Assembly (NCBI GenBank): GCA_016110215.1
Contig: JADWQD010000015.1
Location: 186,001 to 250,000 of the forward strand
DNA from: Capronia americana
Lineage: Eukaryota; Ascomycota; Eurotiomycetes; Chaetothyriales; Herpotrichiellaceae
Length of the DNA: 64,000 nt
Direction: 5' to 3'
Shown here: positions 43,528 to 54,356 of the stretch, piece after piece
Numbering within the stretch: the first letter of the stretch is position 1
Layout: each line of letters starts with the position of its first letter
Notes under the pieces: generated by a model
What the model was told of the DNA's origin: nothing
Seen by the model: the letters and a program-made list of their open reading frames with translations, nothing else
Database searches by the model: none
Translations under genes and position numbers: made by a program

Positions 43528-44097
43528 TAATTACGTAGGCAGGTAGGTAGGTAGGTGGACGTGAGCGAAGCAGGTAATGAAGGGTTGGTACGAGATTCTC
43601 AATGGAACCGTGATTATTGTTTAATCGAAGCGTCGATTACGAGGTATAGGCTTGGATATACTACACAGGTCATTAGCCATCAATACAGTAGGTGCGATAC
43701 CTTGGCTTTGCAGCTGACTTGACAGCGTCGATATCTCGAGTACGGGGAAGAGTAAGTGTAGAAGTACAGTACAGGCGGGTGAGTCCTCACTTGAAGCACG
43801 AGTCTGCTCTGCACATTTGGTGGGTGGTTTGCGACTTGAAGCCACAGGTATGTTCTGTTACAGTAACAATGAAAGGGACAAAGAATAGGAGAATCATAAT
43901 GGTGACAGTGACAATGACAGTGAAAGGGACAGAGAAAGGGAGAGCCAGCCCTATTTATCTATCGTTGATGGACGAGACATACTTACCGATACTGATACTG
44001 ATTTTGGTAATGATACTGATACTGATGTTACAGTCGAAGCCACCCCTCGCACCACGACCTGCCCTCACGCTCCTCTCGTACTCCGTGTACCGTTCAA
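43528..44097. other. Intergenic region with microsatellites between convergent genes
   Basis: 570 bp. It holds a GGTA tetramer run (about 43537-43557), an imperfect GACAGTGA/AAGGGACA purine-rich stretch (about 43870-43945) and a TGATAC/TACTGA repeat (about 43988-44032). No gene was recognised. Confidence 0.5.
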
Positions 44098-44755
44098 TCA
44101 ATCTCGACGAGCCGTCGCCCCCGTGACACTCTCGATGCCCTTGCTCGCATCCTCGTGGATCCCATCCGTCAGGTCCGTGTTTTTGATTGCACTAGACGCT
44201 CCCGCATCGAAGGTGCTTGCCTGCCGACTCTCCGTGCTAGTGTGAGCACCGCCAAACACACCGCTCACTTTATCCCTGACGGTGTCGAGCAAACTACCAC
44301 CACCGCCGCCGCCGCCGACGCTAGACTGGCCTGCCGCGTGTTGTACTGTACCCTTCAGGTCCTGGAGGTGGTGGCTGGCGGAGTTGCCTGCGCTCTGGGC
44401 CCCTTGTCGAGCATCGTCGTACAGCTCTTGTGCCTTGGTCTCCGCGGTGCCCGTCACCGAGCTGCCGTGCTTGGCGTCGTAGCCGAGCGCCGACTGGCCT
44501 CCCGTCGAGCCGGCAACTCTGTCGAGCAGGCCGCCTTGGAGGCTGCCGCCTAGGACGGAGCCTTGCTGTTTGGATTTGAGGTCGCTGCTCGCGTCTTCGT
44601 AGATGCCTTCGGTTTGATCCGTATTCTTGGTGGCGCTGTTGATAGTTAGCGAGTGTAGCTAGAGAGAGACAGCGAAATAGCTGGATAGATGCTTACGAGG
44701 AGGCGCCCGCGTCGGTCGTGTTTTTGGTGGTGAAGCCGGGATTTAGGCTGGACAT
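44098..44755 (-). CDS. Small LEA-like, Gly/Ala-rich protein with duplicated DAGASS..KNTD module
   Basis: Two exons (44755-44697, 44635-44098; 61-bp intron, donor GTAAGC, acceptor CAACAG) give 198 residues. The protein is hydrophilic, Gly/Ala/Ser/Asp-rich and likely disordered, with TAETKAQELYDDARQGAQSA and HHLQDLKGTVQHAAGQ able to form amphipathic helices, as in LEA-like stress proteins. A module is present twice: TDAGASSATKNTDQTEGIYE near the start and DAGASSAIKNTDLTDGIHED near the end (each followed by DAS). The single intron splits the first copy and is absent from the second. A poly-Gly run (GGGGGGG) lies in the centre. No signal peptide. A role in desiccation or stress protection is inference. 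Confidence 0.75.
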
Positions 44756-45784
44756 GGTGGACGTGAGGATTGTTGCTTTTCTGCTGTTATTGCGTGTCTT
44801 GCTCTTGGGCAATTGTTCTTGACGGCGTGAGTATCGTAGGTTCCTTCGACGTTTGGCTCTTTTTAATCGAGGCTGTGCTTGGGATGTGGGTTAGATACAG
44901 TATTTTGTTCAATCCGGCATCGCACGAGTATATGACGGCATTGTTGTGGACATCGAGTCTGATGTCACCGATACATCATATCATTGTCGCGGCACGATTT
45001 GCGAACCTCGGAAGATCGTTCCAGAGGCGCCATGCTCCTGTTTTGTGCCTGAAGAGTAGTCTGAAGAAACAAGAAGGTGCTTTTAGCAGACGTTGCTGTC
45101 GCTCACACCACATCCGATGGGGAGCCGACTCAAGTTTGCTTCTCCTGCTTGTATCATCACGGATGCCTGCTCCTTCAGACTCCTACTGGCGACTTAGTGG
45201 CCGTGAGCTAAATCTCTTGGCGCTCGTAAAGGCCGGGGGTCTGATTGGCGGAAGAGTTCGGCTCTTCAAGGCTTCCACTTTGCGTAATAAGTTCTACCCA
45301 CGATCATCTACCATCCATTCTCTCTGCCCAACATAGTACAGTGCAGGCTTCACCGTTACATCTCGTCAAAGGCCTTGACTCCGTTGGCACGCCACCTTGC
45401 GGGCGAAAACAACATCGGTTGAAGAGATTGCTCTCGGCCTGTCGCAATGTCACGCCCTGACTCGGTATCTATGTTGTTTGAAGGGCGCTCCGGGCCAGAT
45501 CAACTTTGGCGGCGACTGGGTCTCCGACCGGCTGTGGCTATCAACGACGACCATTTCAGCCTCGCGCTCGTATAACAAGGCCTCCCGATTCGATGTTGCT
45601 AATCTGGTTCGCATGGATCTTTCAATCAACCAGTTTCACCGCGATCCGACGCAATACTACTTTTGAAGGAGTCATTCTATGTCGCTTACTTAAAGGCAAT
45701 AAGAAATGTATTGATTCACCATGTAATCCTCCAGCTTTTCAGTGTCTACTTCTCCTGTCCGCGCCCTTCTCAATTGGTTTCAAG
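44756..45784. other. Divergent intergenic region before the secreted hydrolase
   Basis: 1.03 kb between the LEA-like gene (left) and the beta-lactamase-fold gene (right). An open frame of 188 codons (44770-45336) has no domain and unusual composition; the frame extending upstream from the hydrolase (45506) precedes its signal peptide and is probably non-coding leader. Confidence 0.4.
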
Positions 45785-47722
45785 ATGAAAACCCTGTCCA
45801 TTGCTGCCATCCTCGCTGTGCTTGCTGCAGCTCCCGTGCAAGCCCAAAAAGTCCAGCTCACGGATTGCAGTCTCCTAGGTCCAGTCTATCCTCTGCCGGC
45901 CGATCTCAGCAGCTCCAAAGCAATTCAAACCGCCCGGAAGACCTTTTCGTCTCTTCTCGCCCAGGCGGTACAAAATGGGACCACGGCTTGGGGCCCTTTC
46001 GATTCAGTCAATACCTCCATCAGCGTCGCTGTCTTCTCCACGCAGTCACAGAAGCTCCTGGCAGAATTCCACCATGTTGGTTCAGCTCCTGGCAGTAAAA
46101 CACACCTTACCGGTGGGAAGCTCGACGGAGACACTCTGTATCGAACTGGAAGCGTGGCTAAACTGTTGTCCGTCTACACCTTCCTCACAAAGCTTGGAAC
46201 ACGGTATTGGTCGGAACCGGTGACCAAATACATACCAGAGCTCGTACATGTACCAATAGACAATAGCGTTCGGAAGATCAACTGGTCCGAGATCACTTTG
46301 GGTGCGCTTGCGGGACAGATGAGTGGGCTCCCGAGAGATTGTAAGTTTAAAGCCACCGAAGCAGCGCCAGACCTCTTCCATGTCAATAAAGAAACTAACA
46401 ACTCTCTAGATGCACTTGGTGATCTGTCCTCTATGCCCGGCTTAGCGGCCTTAGGACTCCCTGAGCTGAACGCCTCGGAAGCCACGACATGCGGAACGAT
46501 CGGTCTCCCAGCGTGTTCGAGGGAAGGTACACAGCGGTCTTCCCGCGCTAGGCACGGTACCATGCTTACCAATTGTCAGAATCCATACGATTGATGTTGG
46601 AGCAGAGTCCAGTTACTCCATCATGGCAGACTCCAGTGTATAGCAGCGAAACCTACCAATTGCTGGCCATGGCATATGAAAATATTACTGGAGAGGCCTT
46701 CGTAGATGGCTTCAAAACCGGCGTCGTCGAGCCTCTTGGCCTCAAGAGGACGTTCTGGACGTGGCCTGGGAGTGACTCCAATGCCGTCTGGGCCGATCCC
46801 CTGGGCACCAATGCATTTGAAGCCAGTCTGGGGCTCGAAAATGCGTGAGTTTAGCATCCTTGTTTTGCGATCATTTCACGCTAACGAGCCGTCTAGGGCC
46901 GGCGGTGCATGGGCATCCCTACACGACTTCGCACAGATTGGTCGCTCGATCCTACAATCTTCCCTTCTTCCTCGGTACATCACCAGAGAATGGCTCAAGC
47001 CTAATAGTCATTCCAACGACCCGTACTCGGCCGCTGGAAAGCCTTGGGAAATCATGGGCATGGATCTGTCGGTCGAGCCAGGCTCCAAAGCGACTCGGGT
47101 AGTATATGTATACACGAAGAACGGCGGACTAGGCGGTTATAATGCAGAGTTAATACTCTCACCCGACCACGACATTGGCATCGCCGTCTTCGTTGCTCGC
47201 CTTGATCCCTCGAGCGACGGAGAAGGAGCCCCCACCTTGTGGACCATCAATGAGCTCGCAACTCAGACCTGGATCCCCGCGGCGGAGGCAGCGGCGCGTG
47301 AGGCGGCTGGGGCGAACTTGGCCGGCACCTTCATCTCCCAGGACGGTCTCAACTCGTCCATCCAGCTTTCGATTGTGCCGAACTATCAAGGCCTGCGAGT
47401 CACACAGCTCATCTACAACGGCACCGACTTTCTGCAGGTTCTGGCCACGGGTCTCGGCTACGCGGGAATGAGCATCCAGTACATGAATGCGCGGGATGAC
47501 GGACAACTTGCGTTCCGGGGCATCTTCCAGTCTCAGAGGCAAGATGGTCCTTCGACCGGGGTGTTCAGGCGTGATTGCAATGCGTACTGGACGGAGGTGG
47601 ACACGATCAAGTACGGAAATGCCGGCCTGGACGAGTTGATCATCACAGTCGACAAAGCCGGCAGGGCCACAGGTGTGGAGATGCAGTTCTTCAGAACGAC
47701 GTTCTCGAAGCGGACGAGTTAG
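45785..47722 (+). CDS. Secreted beta-lactamase-fold serine hydrolase (class C / PBP-like)
   Basis: Four exons (45785-46340, 46410-46526, 46580-46844, 46897-47722) give 587 residues; introns are 52-69 bp with donors GTAAGT, GTACAC and GTGAGT. A clean signal peptide (MKTLSIAAILAVLAAAPVQA) leads to the catalytic SxxK motif in YRTGSVAKLLSVYTFL (about residue 125). The helix before the second motif (SIRLMLEQSPVTPSW) is followed by TPVYSSETYQLLAMAYENIT. Here the usual YxN reads YSS, so Asn is replaced by Ser. GGYNAELILSPDHDIGIAVF is the third core strand. A C-terminal beta-rich domain follows. Fungal relatives include lactonases, transesterases and unknown esterases; a substrate cannot be named. 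Secretion is well supported. Confidence 0.87.
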
Positions 47723-48392
47723 ATTAGGTATAGAGTGGAGCAGTGAGATGAGAGACGGGAGGGTGTACCGTGTGATATAGAAGATAATTTCAATTCAAAT
47801 ATTGTGTTTCCAGTAATTGACTTAGTTCCATGGTTGACGGTAGACAGGGTGTTTGTTCGAGGCGTAGCAAGAGCTACGGCGTAGCTTCATCATCGGTATG
47901 TGCTGGGTCTAAATACAGCATCGACGCCACCGACATGCAGACCTGAATTCAGGCGCCCCGCAGTGCTGTATGGATGCGTGGTGCATTCGGGTTTCTCGTG
48001 CTGTATGTACATATGTCGGTAACTACAATCAGTCAAGGGGCCGAACAGCCAAGCCTGACACATTCCGCATCCTGTACGTCTAAGCGTTGCATATCTAACC
48101 ACGCCAAGGTCAGGAAGGAGCTGAGGAAGCTTAGGGCAGACAAGTGTGTGTACGAGTACGTGCGAAATCGTTTACGGAGTACAGTATATTCTTTGTCACA
48201 CCACAGCTTGATCTTCGTCTCCGCCACCATAGAAGAATCGTTCAACATGAACATGGTAGACGCTCTATAATTCAAGGTTACTGTCGACTGACTGTTCTGG
48301 TGTGGCCTAGTCCTACACGGCAGTCCCAAGGCTCCGCCCGCTAGGACGCTATCCTATCTCGCGCGCGAGGAAAGAGAAAGGAAGAAATCAGC
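47723..48392. other. Intergenic region before the Zn2Cys6 gene
   Basis: 670 bp between two plus-strand genes. A GCGCGC run with a purine-rich stretch (48358-48390) immediately precedes the ATG. No further motif was recognised. Confidence 0.45.
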
Positions 48393-50279
48393 ATGACATC
48401 CCATCGCCAAGCCCATTCCAAAGTCCGCACGGGCTGCCGTACGTGTAAATCCCGCCGGGTCAAATGCGACGAAACCAAGCCTGCGTGTATGCGTTGTGTG
48501 AAGGCGAAATATATCTGCGAGGGGTATTCGATCTCGTTGACGGGGCTCGAGGGGCAGCAGAAGGTCGAGACTGGGAATCAACTTCACCAACTTCATCCTC
48601 AGCACCAGCACCCGAACCAACTTCAGAAATCGCATGATCTGTGTCAGGGTCATGGTGTCGACCACCACGACCACCACCCGAGACAAAGGGACATCAGGCC
48701 TACGGACTCGTCGTGCTTCTACCGGACTCTGCAAACGCTGGCCGATCTGTCGGAGCCGGATTCGCAGGCCTATGACTTCTGTCGTCGCAACACGATGCAC
48801 GATCTGGGGACCCATCATTTGGCGCGGTTCTGGACGTGTACGGTTGTGGCGGCTTCGCATGACGAGCCTGCGATCTTGCATGCGCTGTTGGCTCTCTCGG
48901 GGGCTCATAGGCGTTATATGGCACGTGCGGGTGAAGGTGCGAGTGCCAGTGCGGGCACTATAGCTGCTGCTGCCAAAGAACTTGCAATGCCAGCTTACGC
49001 GCATTATGGCAAGGCGCTGCGCCTTCTTCGCGACAGGATACCAGGAGCAAGTACGGGTGAGAGTGGAAGGGCGGACGAAGTGCAAGTCGTGCTGATGGTG
49101 TGTTTGGTTCTGCTTACCTTTGACATTATCGAGGGCCGATACAATGAAGCGCTCGTCCACCTCAACCATGGTCGCGAGATCCTCAAGGGGGTGGACAAGA
49201 CTGCAGATGCCAGCATCGCAGCAGCAGCGGCCACATCACCCCCAGGAGATGATAAAGCCCCGGCCGCCGTTAACTTGTATCTGCCAGAGAAGGTACACTC
49301 GACGATGGACGAGCTGTCTTATTCGTTTGCCCTCATGGACTTGCAGTCCATTCACTTCGGGAGCACGAGGTTGCAATTCCAATTGGTCGATACTCCAAAA
49401 AACTCGGATTATACGCAATACTCCATGATGCCGGAACAGTTCAGCACGGTCGACGACGCCTGGCGAGCCATTCTCTTGCTACTGAACGAGACGTATCGGT
49501 TTGCCGCCGCCGCCAGGACGCTCTCCAATCCTGGTTATAGCCATGAGTTCGTCATCTGGCAGGGTCGGCTCCTCGCCCGGCTCAAACAATGGAAGGAAAT
49601 CTTCGATGACAGCCCGCTCCGCAGGGCCACATCACAAGGCACATCTGGTGCCATAGCGTCCGAGTACGACCCTTCGGCCACCTTGCGTCTGAACCACAGC
49701 TACCTGACTGTCATCGTCGGGATAGCCTTGAGTTTCGGCGACGAAATGGCGTCGGATCGTTTCCTGCCGCAGTTCTCGGCAATGGTCTCGTTGTGCGAAG
49801 AACTCGTAATCAGGTTACCCACCGTCAGTTTGGACGCGAGCTTGATCCCGGCTTTGTATACCACGGCGTGCGTGTGTCGGCACCCGGGCGTACGGAGGCG
49901 AGCTCTTCAGGTGGTCTCTAGGGCGGGACGAGAGGGACACTGGGACGGCCGGCAGATTGCCATCGTCGCGGGGCAAAAGATGATGCTGGAAGAGGAAATG
50001 GCCGGGTACAGCCACGACGCCATGTCTCCGATGCCAGAACAACCAGAGCTTCTGGCTGAGATGATTCCGCGGACCGCACGGTGGTCTGAGACGTGTGCGG
50101 ATTTCGTGGACGACGAGTACGCCGTGTTGCAGCTGGTGTTCAGGCGGAAGAGGGTGGTGGAAAGCCAGTCCGGACCGGGACTGGGACTGGTACTAATACC
50201 AGAGGGCGATGGTGATGAATACGAGACTCACAAGAAGCTGGTCCGACTGGGCCAGACTTGTGCGTCTGATGGCCCGTGA
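48393..50279 (+). CDS. Zn2Cys6 transcription factor
   Basis: Intronless, 628 residues from the ATG at 48393. The zinc cluster starts at once: HSKVRTGCRTCKSRRVKCDE, then TKPACMRCVKAKYICEGY, a CX2CX6CX6CX2CX6C arrangement. A His/Gln-rich linker (NQLHQLHPQHQHPNQLQ and DHHDHHP) follows. The helical regulatory domain of the Fungal_trans_2 type begins at about 115 (FYRTLQTLADLSE; HHLARFWTCTVVAASHDEPA; ILHALLALSGAHRRYMA; VLMVCLVLLTFDIIEGRYNEAL). It ends near EYAVLQLVFRRKRVVE. Adjacent genes are the secreted hydrolase (same strand, upstream) and a second regulator downstream. No clear target is visible. Confidence 0.92.
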   Translation: MTSHRQAHSKVRTGCRTCKSRRVKCDETKPACMRCVKAKYICEGYSISLTGLEGQQKVETGNQLHQLHPQHQHPNQLQKSHDLCQGHGVDHHDHHPRQRDIRPTDSSCFYRTLQTLADLSEPDSQAYDFCRRNTMHDLGTHHLARFWTCTVVAASHDEPAILHALLALSGAHRRYMARAGEGASASAGTIAAAAKELAMPAYAHYGKALRLLRDRIPGASTGESGRADEVQVVLMVCLVLLTFDIIEGRYNEALVHLNHGREILKGVDKTADASIAAAAATSPPGDDKAPAAVNLYLPEKVHSTMDELSYSFALMDLQSIHFGSTRLQFQLVDTPKNSDYTQYSMMPEQFSTVDDAWRAILLLLNETYRFAAAARTLSNPGYSHEFVIWQGRLLARLKQWKEIFDDSPLRRATSQGTSGAIASEYDPSATLRLNHSYLTVIVGIALSFGDEMASDRFLPQFSAMVSLCEELVIRLPTVSLDASLIPALYTTACVCRHPGVRRRALQVVSRAGREGHWDGRQIAIVAGQKMMLEEEMAGYSHDAMSPMPEQPELLAEMIPRTARWSETCADFVDDEYAVLQLVFRRKRVVESQSGPGLGLVLIPEGDGDEYETHKKLVRLGQTCASDGP

Positions 50280-51251
50280 ATGCAGGACCAGGTTTACGTG
50301 TTGAAAGCATAGACCTGGGTGGTAAGCCAATGCTGACCAGTAGCCACGAGGCACGACGAGACCCAGTAGACAGTCACGACGCACACGGCACCCCTCTTGT
50401 TGATGATAGCGGTCCTCGGAAATCATCAGTGCGACCTAAGGAATTACCTAATGTGCGCCAATGGGTATCTTGTCCTTGTAGAGCCATACCAGGCACGCAG
50501 GCCAGCCCGTCTCTCCATCAAGCTTCCAGAACCGTCGTGGACACTAAGACATAAGTATACCCTGCAGTAGGCTAAACCGCGAAGTCCTGCCTGATTTGAT
50601 CTGATATGGTCAATTGGTTCTCTCGGCTTGAAGCGATCAATATACAGCAGTCTAGCTGGCAAGGTAGACAAGATGCTCAACAACAGCCTAGCCCGCTCGG
50701 TGCCCGCATCTTGGCGACAAACATGCCCAACCCCTTCCTGTCGATTTCAACGACCATTGGCGGCATTTGGCATTGAGATGCAGTTTTTGTCAGCCATCGA
50801 CATCCATCCATGCATGTAATAGCCGTGCATCCTCCGTAGCCCGCGCGTGGCTGAGTCGAAGAGAACCGGGGAAAGAAGAAAGAGGAGGGGGGGGGGAAAG
50901 TGAGTCAAACAGGGAAAGACGTTGTTTCCCTTTTCGGAACATCGCTGCACCACCAACCAATTGTAATTCAAGGGTGGACCGTCGAACGCTGCAGGGAATG
51001 CGTTTGCCAAGGGCATGGCAACCCATGCATGTATTGCTTCTGCATAGCGTGCATAGCGTGCATGTCGATGGATCGTGTAGGATATCGTAGTCTCTGCTGC
51101 CGCCGACCGAGGAGATGGGCGGGGCCATCGGTCGAGCGAGACTCGGATACTGAAAAATGCAGGCCACGCAAGGAAGGCGCAAGACGTTAGCTGGTTATTT
51201 ATCCTAGCCCATTCTCACACATTCCATACCCGGTACGCTCCACAACGCAAT

Positions 51252-51304
51252 GAGCTTGTTACAGGCTCAGACTTAACGCACGAGCTTGTTACAGACTCAG
51301 ACTT
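51252..51304. repeat. 30-bp-spaced direct repeat
   Basis: The 23-bp element beginning GAGCTTGTTACAG at 51252-51274 recurs at 51282-51304 with a single substitution. It lies about 450 bp upstream of the regulator ATG and could be an operator pair or a simple local duplication. Confidence 0.85.
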
Positions 51305-51531
51305 GGCCTGCGTGTGATGCGGTACGACACCCTCCCGCACGATGGCTGACTTGGGACTCCTCTCCCCGTAGGATAGAACAGCAACAGCGGCATTAGTAAT
51401 TTGTCATGCGTCTCCGTCCGGTTGGAACCCCCTCCTCCCTCAACCACGTTGCCGCATGCATGGTGCCGCTGCATTGTGTTTGTCCGAGGAGGTGTCCTGG
51501 AATTACTTAATGCGCGGAGAGGATCCACATG

Positions 51532-51539
51532 TATAAAAG
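51532..51539 (+). promoter_or_regulatory. TATA box for the regulator at 51749
   Basis: TATAAAAG on the plus strand, about 210 bp before the ATG. It is one of the few strong TATA matches in the window and implies a start of transcription near 51565-51650. Confidence 0.55.
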
Positions 51540-51748
51540 GGGATCAGTCATGGAGGCGATCAGGCTGAAGTCCCCTGATATTGTACAAGTCTGCCATTCC
51601 GAGGCCATCCATCAATCCTACCTATATCCTATATCCCATATCCCGTTGAGCGATCTTTCATTCTTCCCAACTGTGACTGTCTCGCGATCCACGGGCACCG
51701 AGATCAACCAGAGCAGTGACGGCCGACAACGGACAACCTCAGCCGAAA

Positions 51749-53900
51749 ATGGAATACATGTTCGTAATGTCCCCCAGCCCGGCCACTTCACGCTCCCAAT
51801 CCCCCTCGCAAGCCAAAAAGGATCACCAAAAAGTAGACTCGATGATCAAATCGCACGCCGCGCGCATGGCGATCCGGTGCCGGCTCAGAGATGCGGGCGC
51901 GGGGAAGGGGACAGGGATCGGAACGGCGCGAATGCTGACGCCTGAGAAGTATTCCTCCTCAGCTGGGGAGAAGCTCCGTGAGAGTATGGGTGTCGGTGTC
52001 GGTGTCGCTATCAGTACCGCACGGGCACATGTGCGACAGAAGCAAGCCCGAACGAAGGACGATAATGCGAAATGGCGAGTCTATCGTGCTGGAAGGACCA
52101 AGGCGTCGCCGTGGAGCCAGAGTTCCGAAGACACGGAAGGAGACGACCAGCAGCAGCAACAGCAGCAGGGCGATGAGATTGCTGAAATTATACAAACGGA
52201 ATCCATCCCCTCGGCCTTGAGCATCATATCGCATCATGTTCCCAAACATCTGAGGTTAAGTGTCCAGTTCTGTAAGTAATCAAGCATGCCTTGTCCAAGT
52301 GAACCCAAGTGAACCCTCATTCTCAGTTCCCAGGGCAATATTTCTGGTCTCGGATCAGAAGGACTGCTCTAGAACCAGAACGCCCCCAAGGTGCTCTGTC
52401 TCATTCTGTCTCCGTCCCCAGCCACTGAGCTGACTCCAGCCCTCCGAGGGGGAATACAGTACTAAAGACATTCTGCCCAGCACTGCACTCGCCGCGATAC
52501 CTGGCCATGACGCCCCACGACGCAACGCGGCGGCGCGCCATCTCCGCCTTCATTCTGCACAACGAGATCGCTTTCTTCGGGACGCTGTCGGTGGCGTCGG
52601 CGGTGCGCGATGTCCTCCTGTTCGGCGACTTCCCTCTCACACGCCAGCGGGCCACGTGCGAGCGCGTCATCGTGCACTTGTTGAGGGACGCGCTGCGGAG
52701 GGATGACGTGCCCGCCGAGTTGTTGGTCTGGGCAATTTACACGCAGACGGCTTTACATGTGAGTTGCTTGTGTTGTGCAGCGTCAAGTTTGACTTGTCTA
52801 TCGCATGCGGAAAGGAGGGATGATGTAGGTCGTGCGGGCGGTGCGCCGGTTCGTTCTGTTTGGATCAGATCGGATCGGATGTGGTTGAATCTGCTCTTCT
52901 CGACTCTGCCTCTCTGCCCTCCTCAGTCCTACTCTTCCTATATGCTGCTGACCCACGCTCCCGCAGTGGCTAAGACGCGAATACGCCGAAGCCGAGTTCC
53001 ACGCCAAAGCGATCCGCACGATCGCCAGCTCCAGTTGCAGCTCCAATGGCCGGGTCGAAACATCATTAGCACACCCGTCCTCCTCATCAGACACCGAAAG
53101 TTCAACGCCCTGGACCGTAGTCTCGTGAGTACTCGCTCCTCCTCGTCTGAGATTGCACCTGGACTGCGACTTTGATTCCCATCTCCATACATCAGGAATC
53201 TAGTTCTTGGCGCCCCATCTGACGAAACAGTAGATACCAAGAGTACGACCACGCGCGCCTCGCGGTGCTGGATATGGAGCGCGCGAACCCCTCGATCTGG
53301 GGACCCATGCTGTACCCGAGCCATCCCTTTGCGGCGGAAACGTGCGCCAAGCTAGCGACTCTCCCGCCCGGATTGACGGCCCTTTGTCTGACAGGGTGTA
53401 TCAGCCATCCCGTCATTAACGCACTGACGATGATTTCTGAAAACCTCCGATCCACCAGTCCCGTGTCCACCCTCCTCACGGACCGGGCGCGCAATTTCGA
53501 CATGCGGAACAGGATCAACGCCGCCGTGTGTATCCGGCTGTTGCAGTCGTTCGCGCTGTCCCGGGCCGAGCAAGTTCTTCTGCTCGGCGTTTCCGCGTAC
53601 TGCTACTTCCGGGGCGGCGAACCCGCGACATGGCAGAACGCCGACGGTTTCATCCAAGTAGGCTGCCTCCGGCTTATAGGTCAGCCGGTACCTGACATGG
53701 ATGCGACAGCAATGCTCTGGGAGGGGATGGTCCTTCGTGCTGCATACGGCTATGATACGCCGGCGAGGGAATATTCCGATGTCATGCTGCGGCAGGTCAT
53801 GCGGTGCAGGCCCGAGCTTTTCGCCGAGCGATACCATGTTGCGGAACGGTTCTTCTGGCATCGTGGGTTATCCGACATCTTGGAGCGTGTACCTTTCTGA
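51749..53900 (+). CDS. Fungal_trans_2-type regulator without zinc cluster
   Basis: Four exons (51749-52271, 52481-52758, 52967-53124, 53231-53900) give 542 residues. Two introns are long for this window (209 and 208 bp), the third is 106 bp; donors are GTAAGT, GTGAGT and GTGAGT. The start (MEYMFVMSPSPATSRS, then KVDSMIKSHAARMAIRCRLR) is the standard zinc-less opening of Fungal_trans_2 proteins. A Gln run (QQQQQQQ) lies near residue 140. The helical domain follows: TRRRAISAFILHNEIAFFGT, TQTALHWLRREYAEAEFHAK, YQEYDHARLAVLDMERANPS, and a C-terminal part ending LSDILERVPF. Architecture matches the regulator at 5972-7966 but the sequences are clearly different. The acceptor of the first intron is the least certain splice. 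Confidence 0.78.
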
Positions 53901-54356
53901 TGGTTTGGCATGTAGGGTGTGTGACTTGAGTGGGAATGAGGCGCGTGAACGCTATGCGCTCTATAGACGCCAGAGTCACTCAAACTTAGACTCTGAGGCA
54001 TGAGGTTAGATTCTCCGTCGTGAGATCTCATTGTAGAGTCATGGGCAATAAGCAGTCGGCACCAGGATGAGTGGGTTCCTCATTGCGGTTGGGGACCTCC
54101 AACGTCAGGTCACCGGTGCTGACGAGCACTTCAGAGCTGAGATTCTGGCGGTACTCCGAAGAGAACTTGTGCCAGGCCGCTCAACTGGGCTTCCGTGACC
54201 GTCGCGTCGAAATTGGAAGGAAATGCTCAAGGATTGGGGGCTGGTGTGGACGAAAAAGACCGGAGTGTCGATCTTAGCTCCACTGTAGAAGATAATAACT
54301 TGGTGACATGCTCTCTCCATATGCAACCATGCGTATTCAACAGAGGTCTTCCCAAC
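53901..54356. other. Intergenic region between convergent genes
   Basis: 456 bp between the regulator stop and the NACHT-ankyrin stop. Nothing beyond short overlapping ORFs was seen. Confidence 0.45.

Larger units (their letters stand above)
50280..51748. other. Long promoter/intergenic region before the second regulator
   Basis: 1.47 kb between two plus-strand regulator genes. It holds a G10-class homopolymer run (about 50887-50896), short GCATAGCGT repeats (about 51044-51064), a 30-bp tandem repeat and a TATA box. Overlapping ORFs of about 90-130 codons show no domain. Confidence 0.5.

Noticed and set aside
44770..45336. 188-codon plus-strand open frame in the divergent spacer
   Set aside because: No domain, no splice partner and odd composition; its start overlaps the leader of the minus-strand LEA-like gene.
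48354..49169. 271-codon minus-strand frame over the Zn2Cys6 gene
   Set aside because: Fully antisense to a gene with an intact zinc cluster; composition is a shadow and no motif is present.
37533..50279. Classical secondary-metabolite gene cluster around the peroxidase, oxygenase and regulator
   Set aside because: No polyketide synthase, NRPS, terpene cyclase or DMATS is present; the neighbours are housekeeping or unrelated genes.
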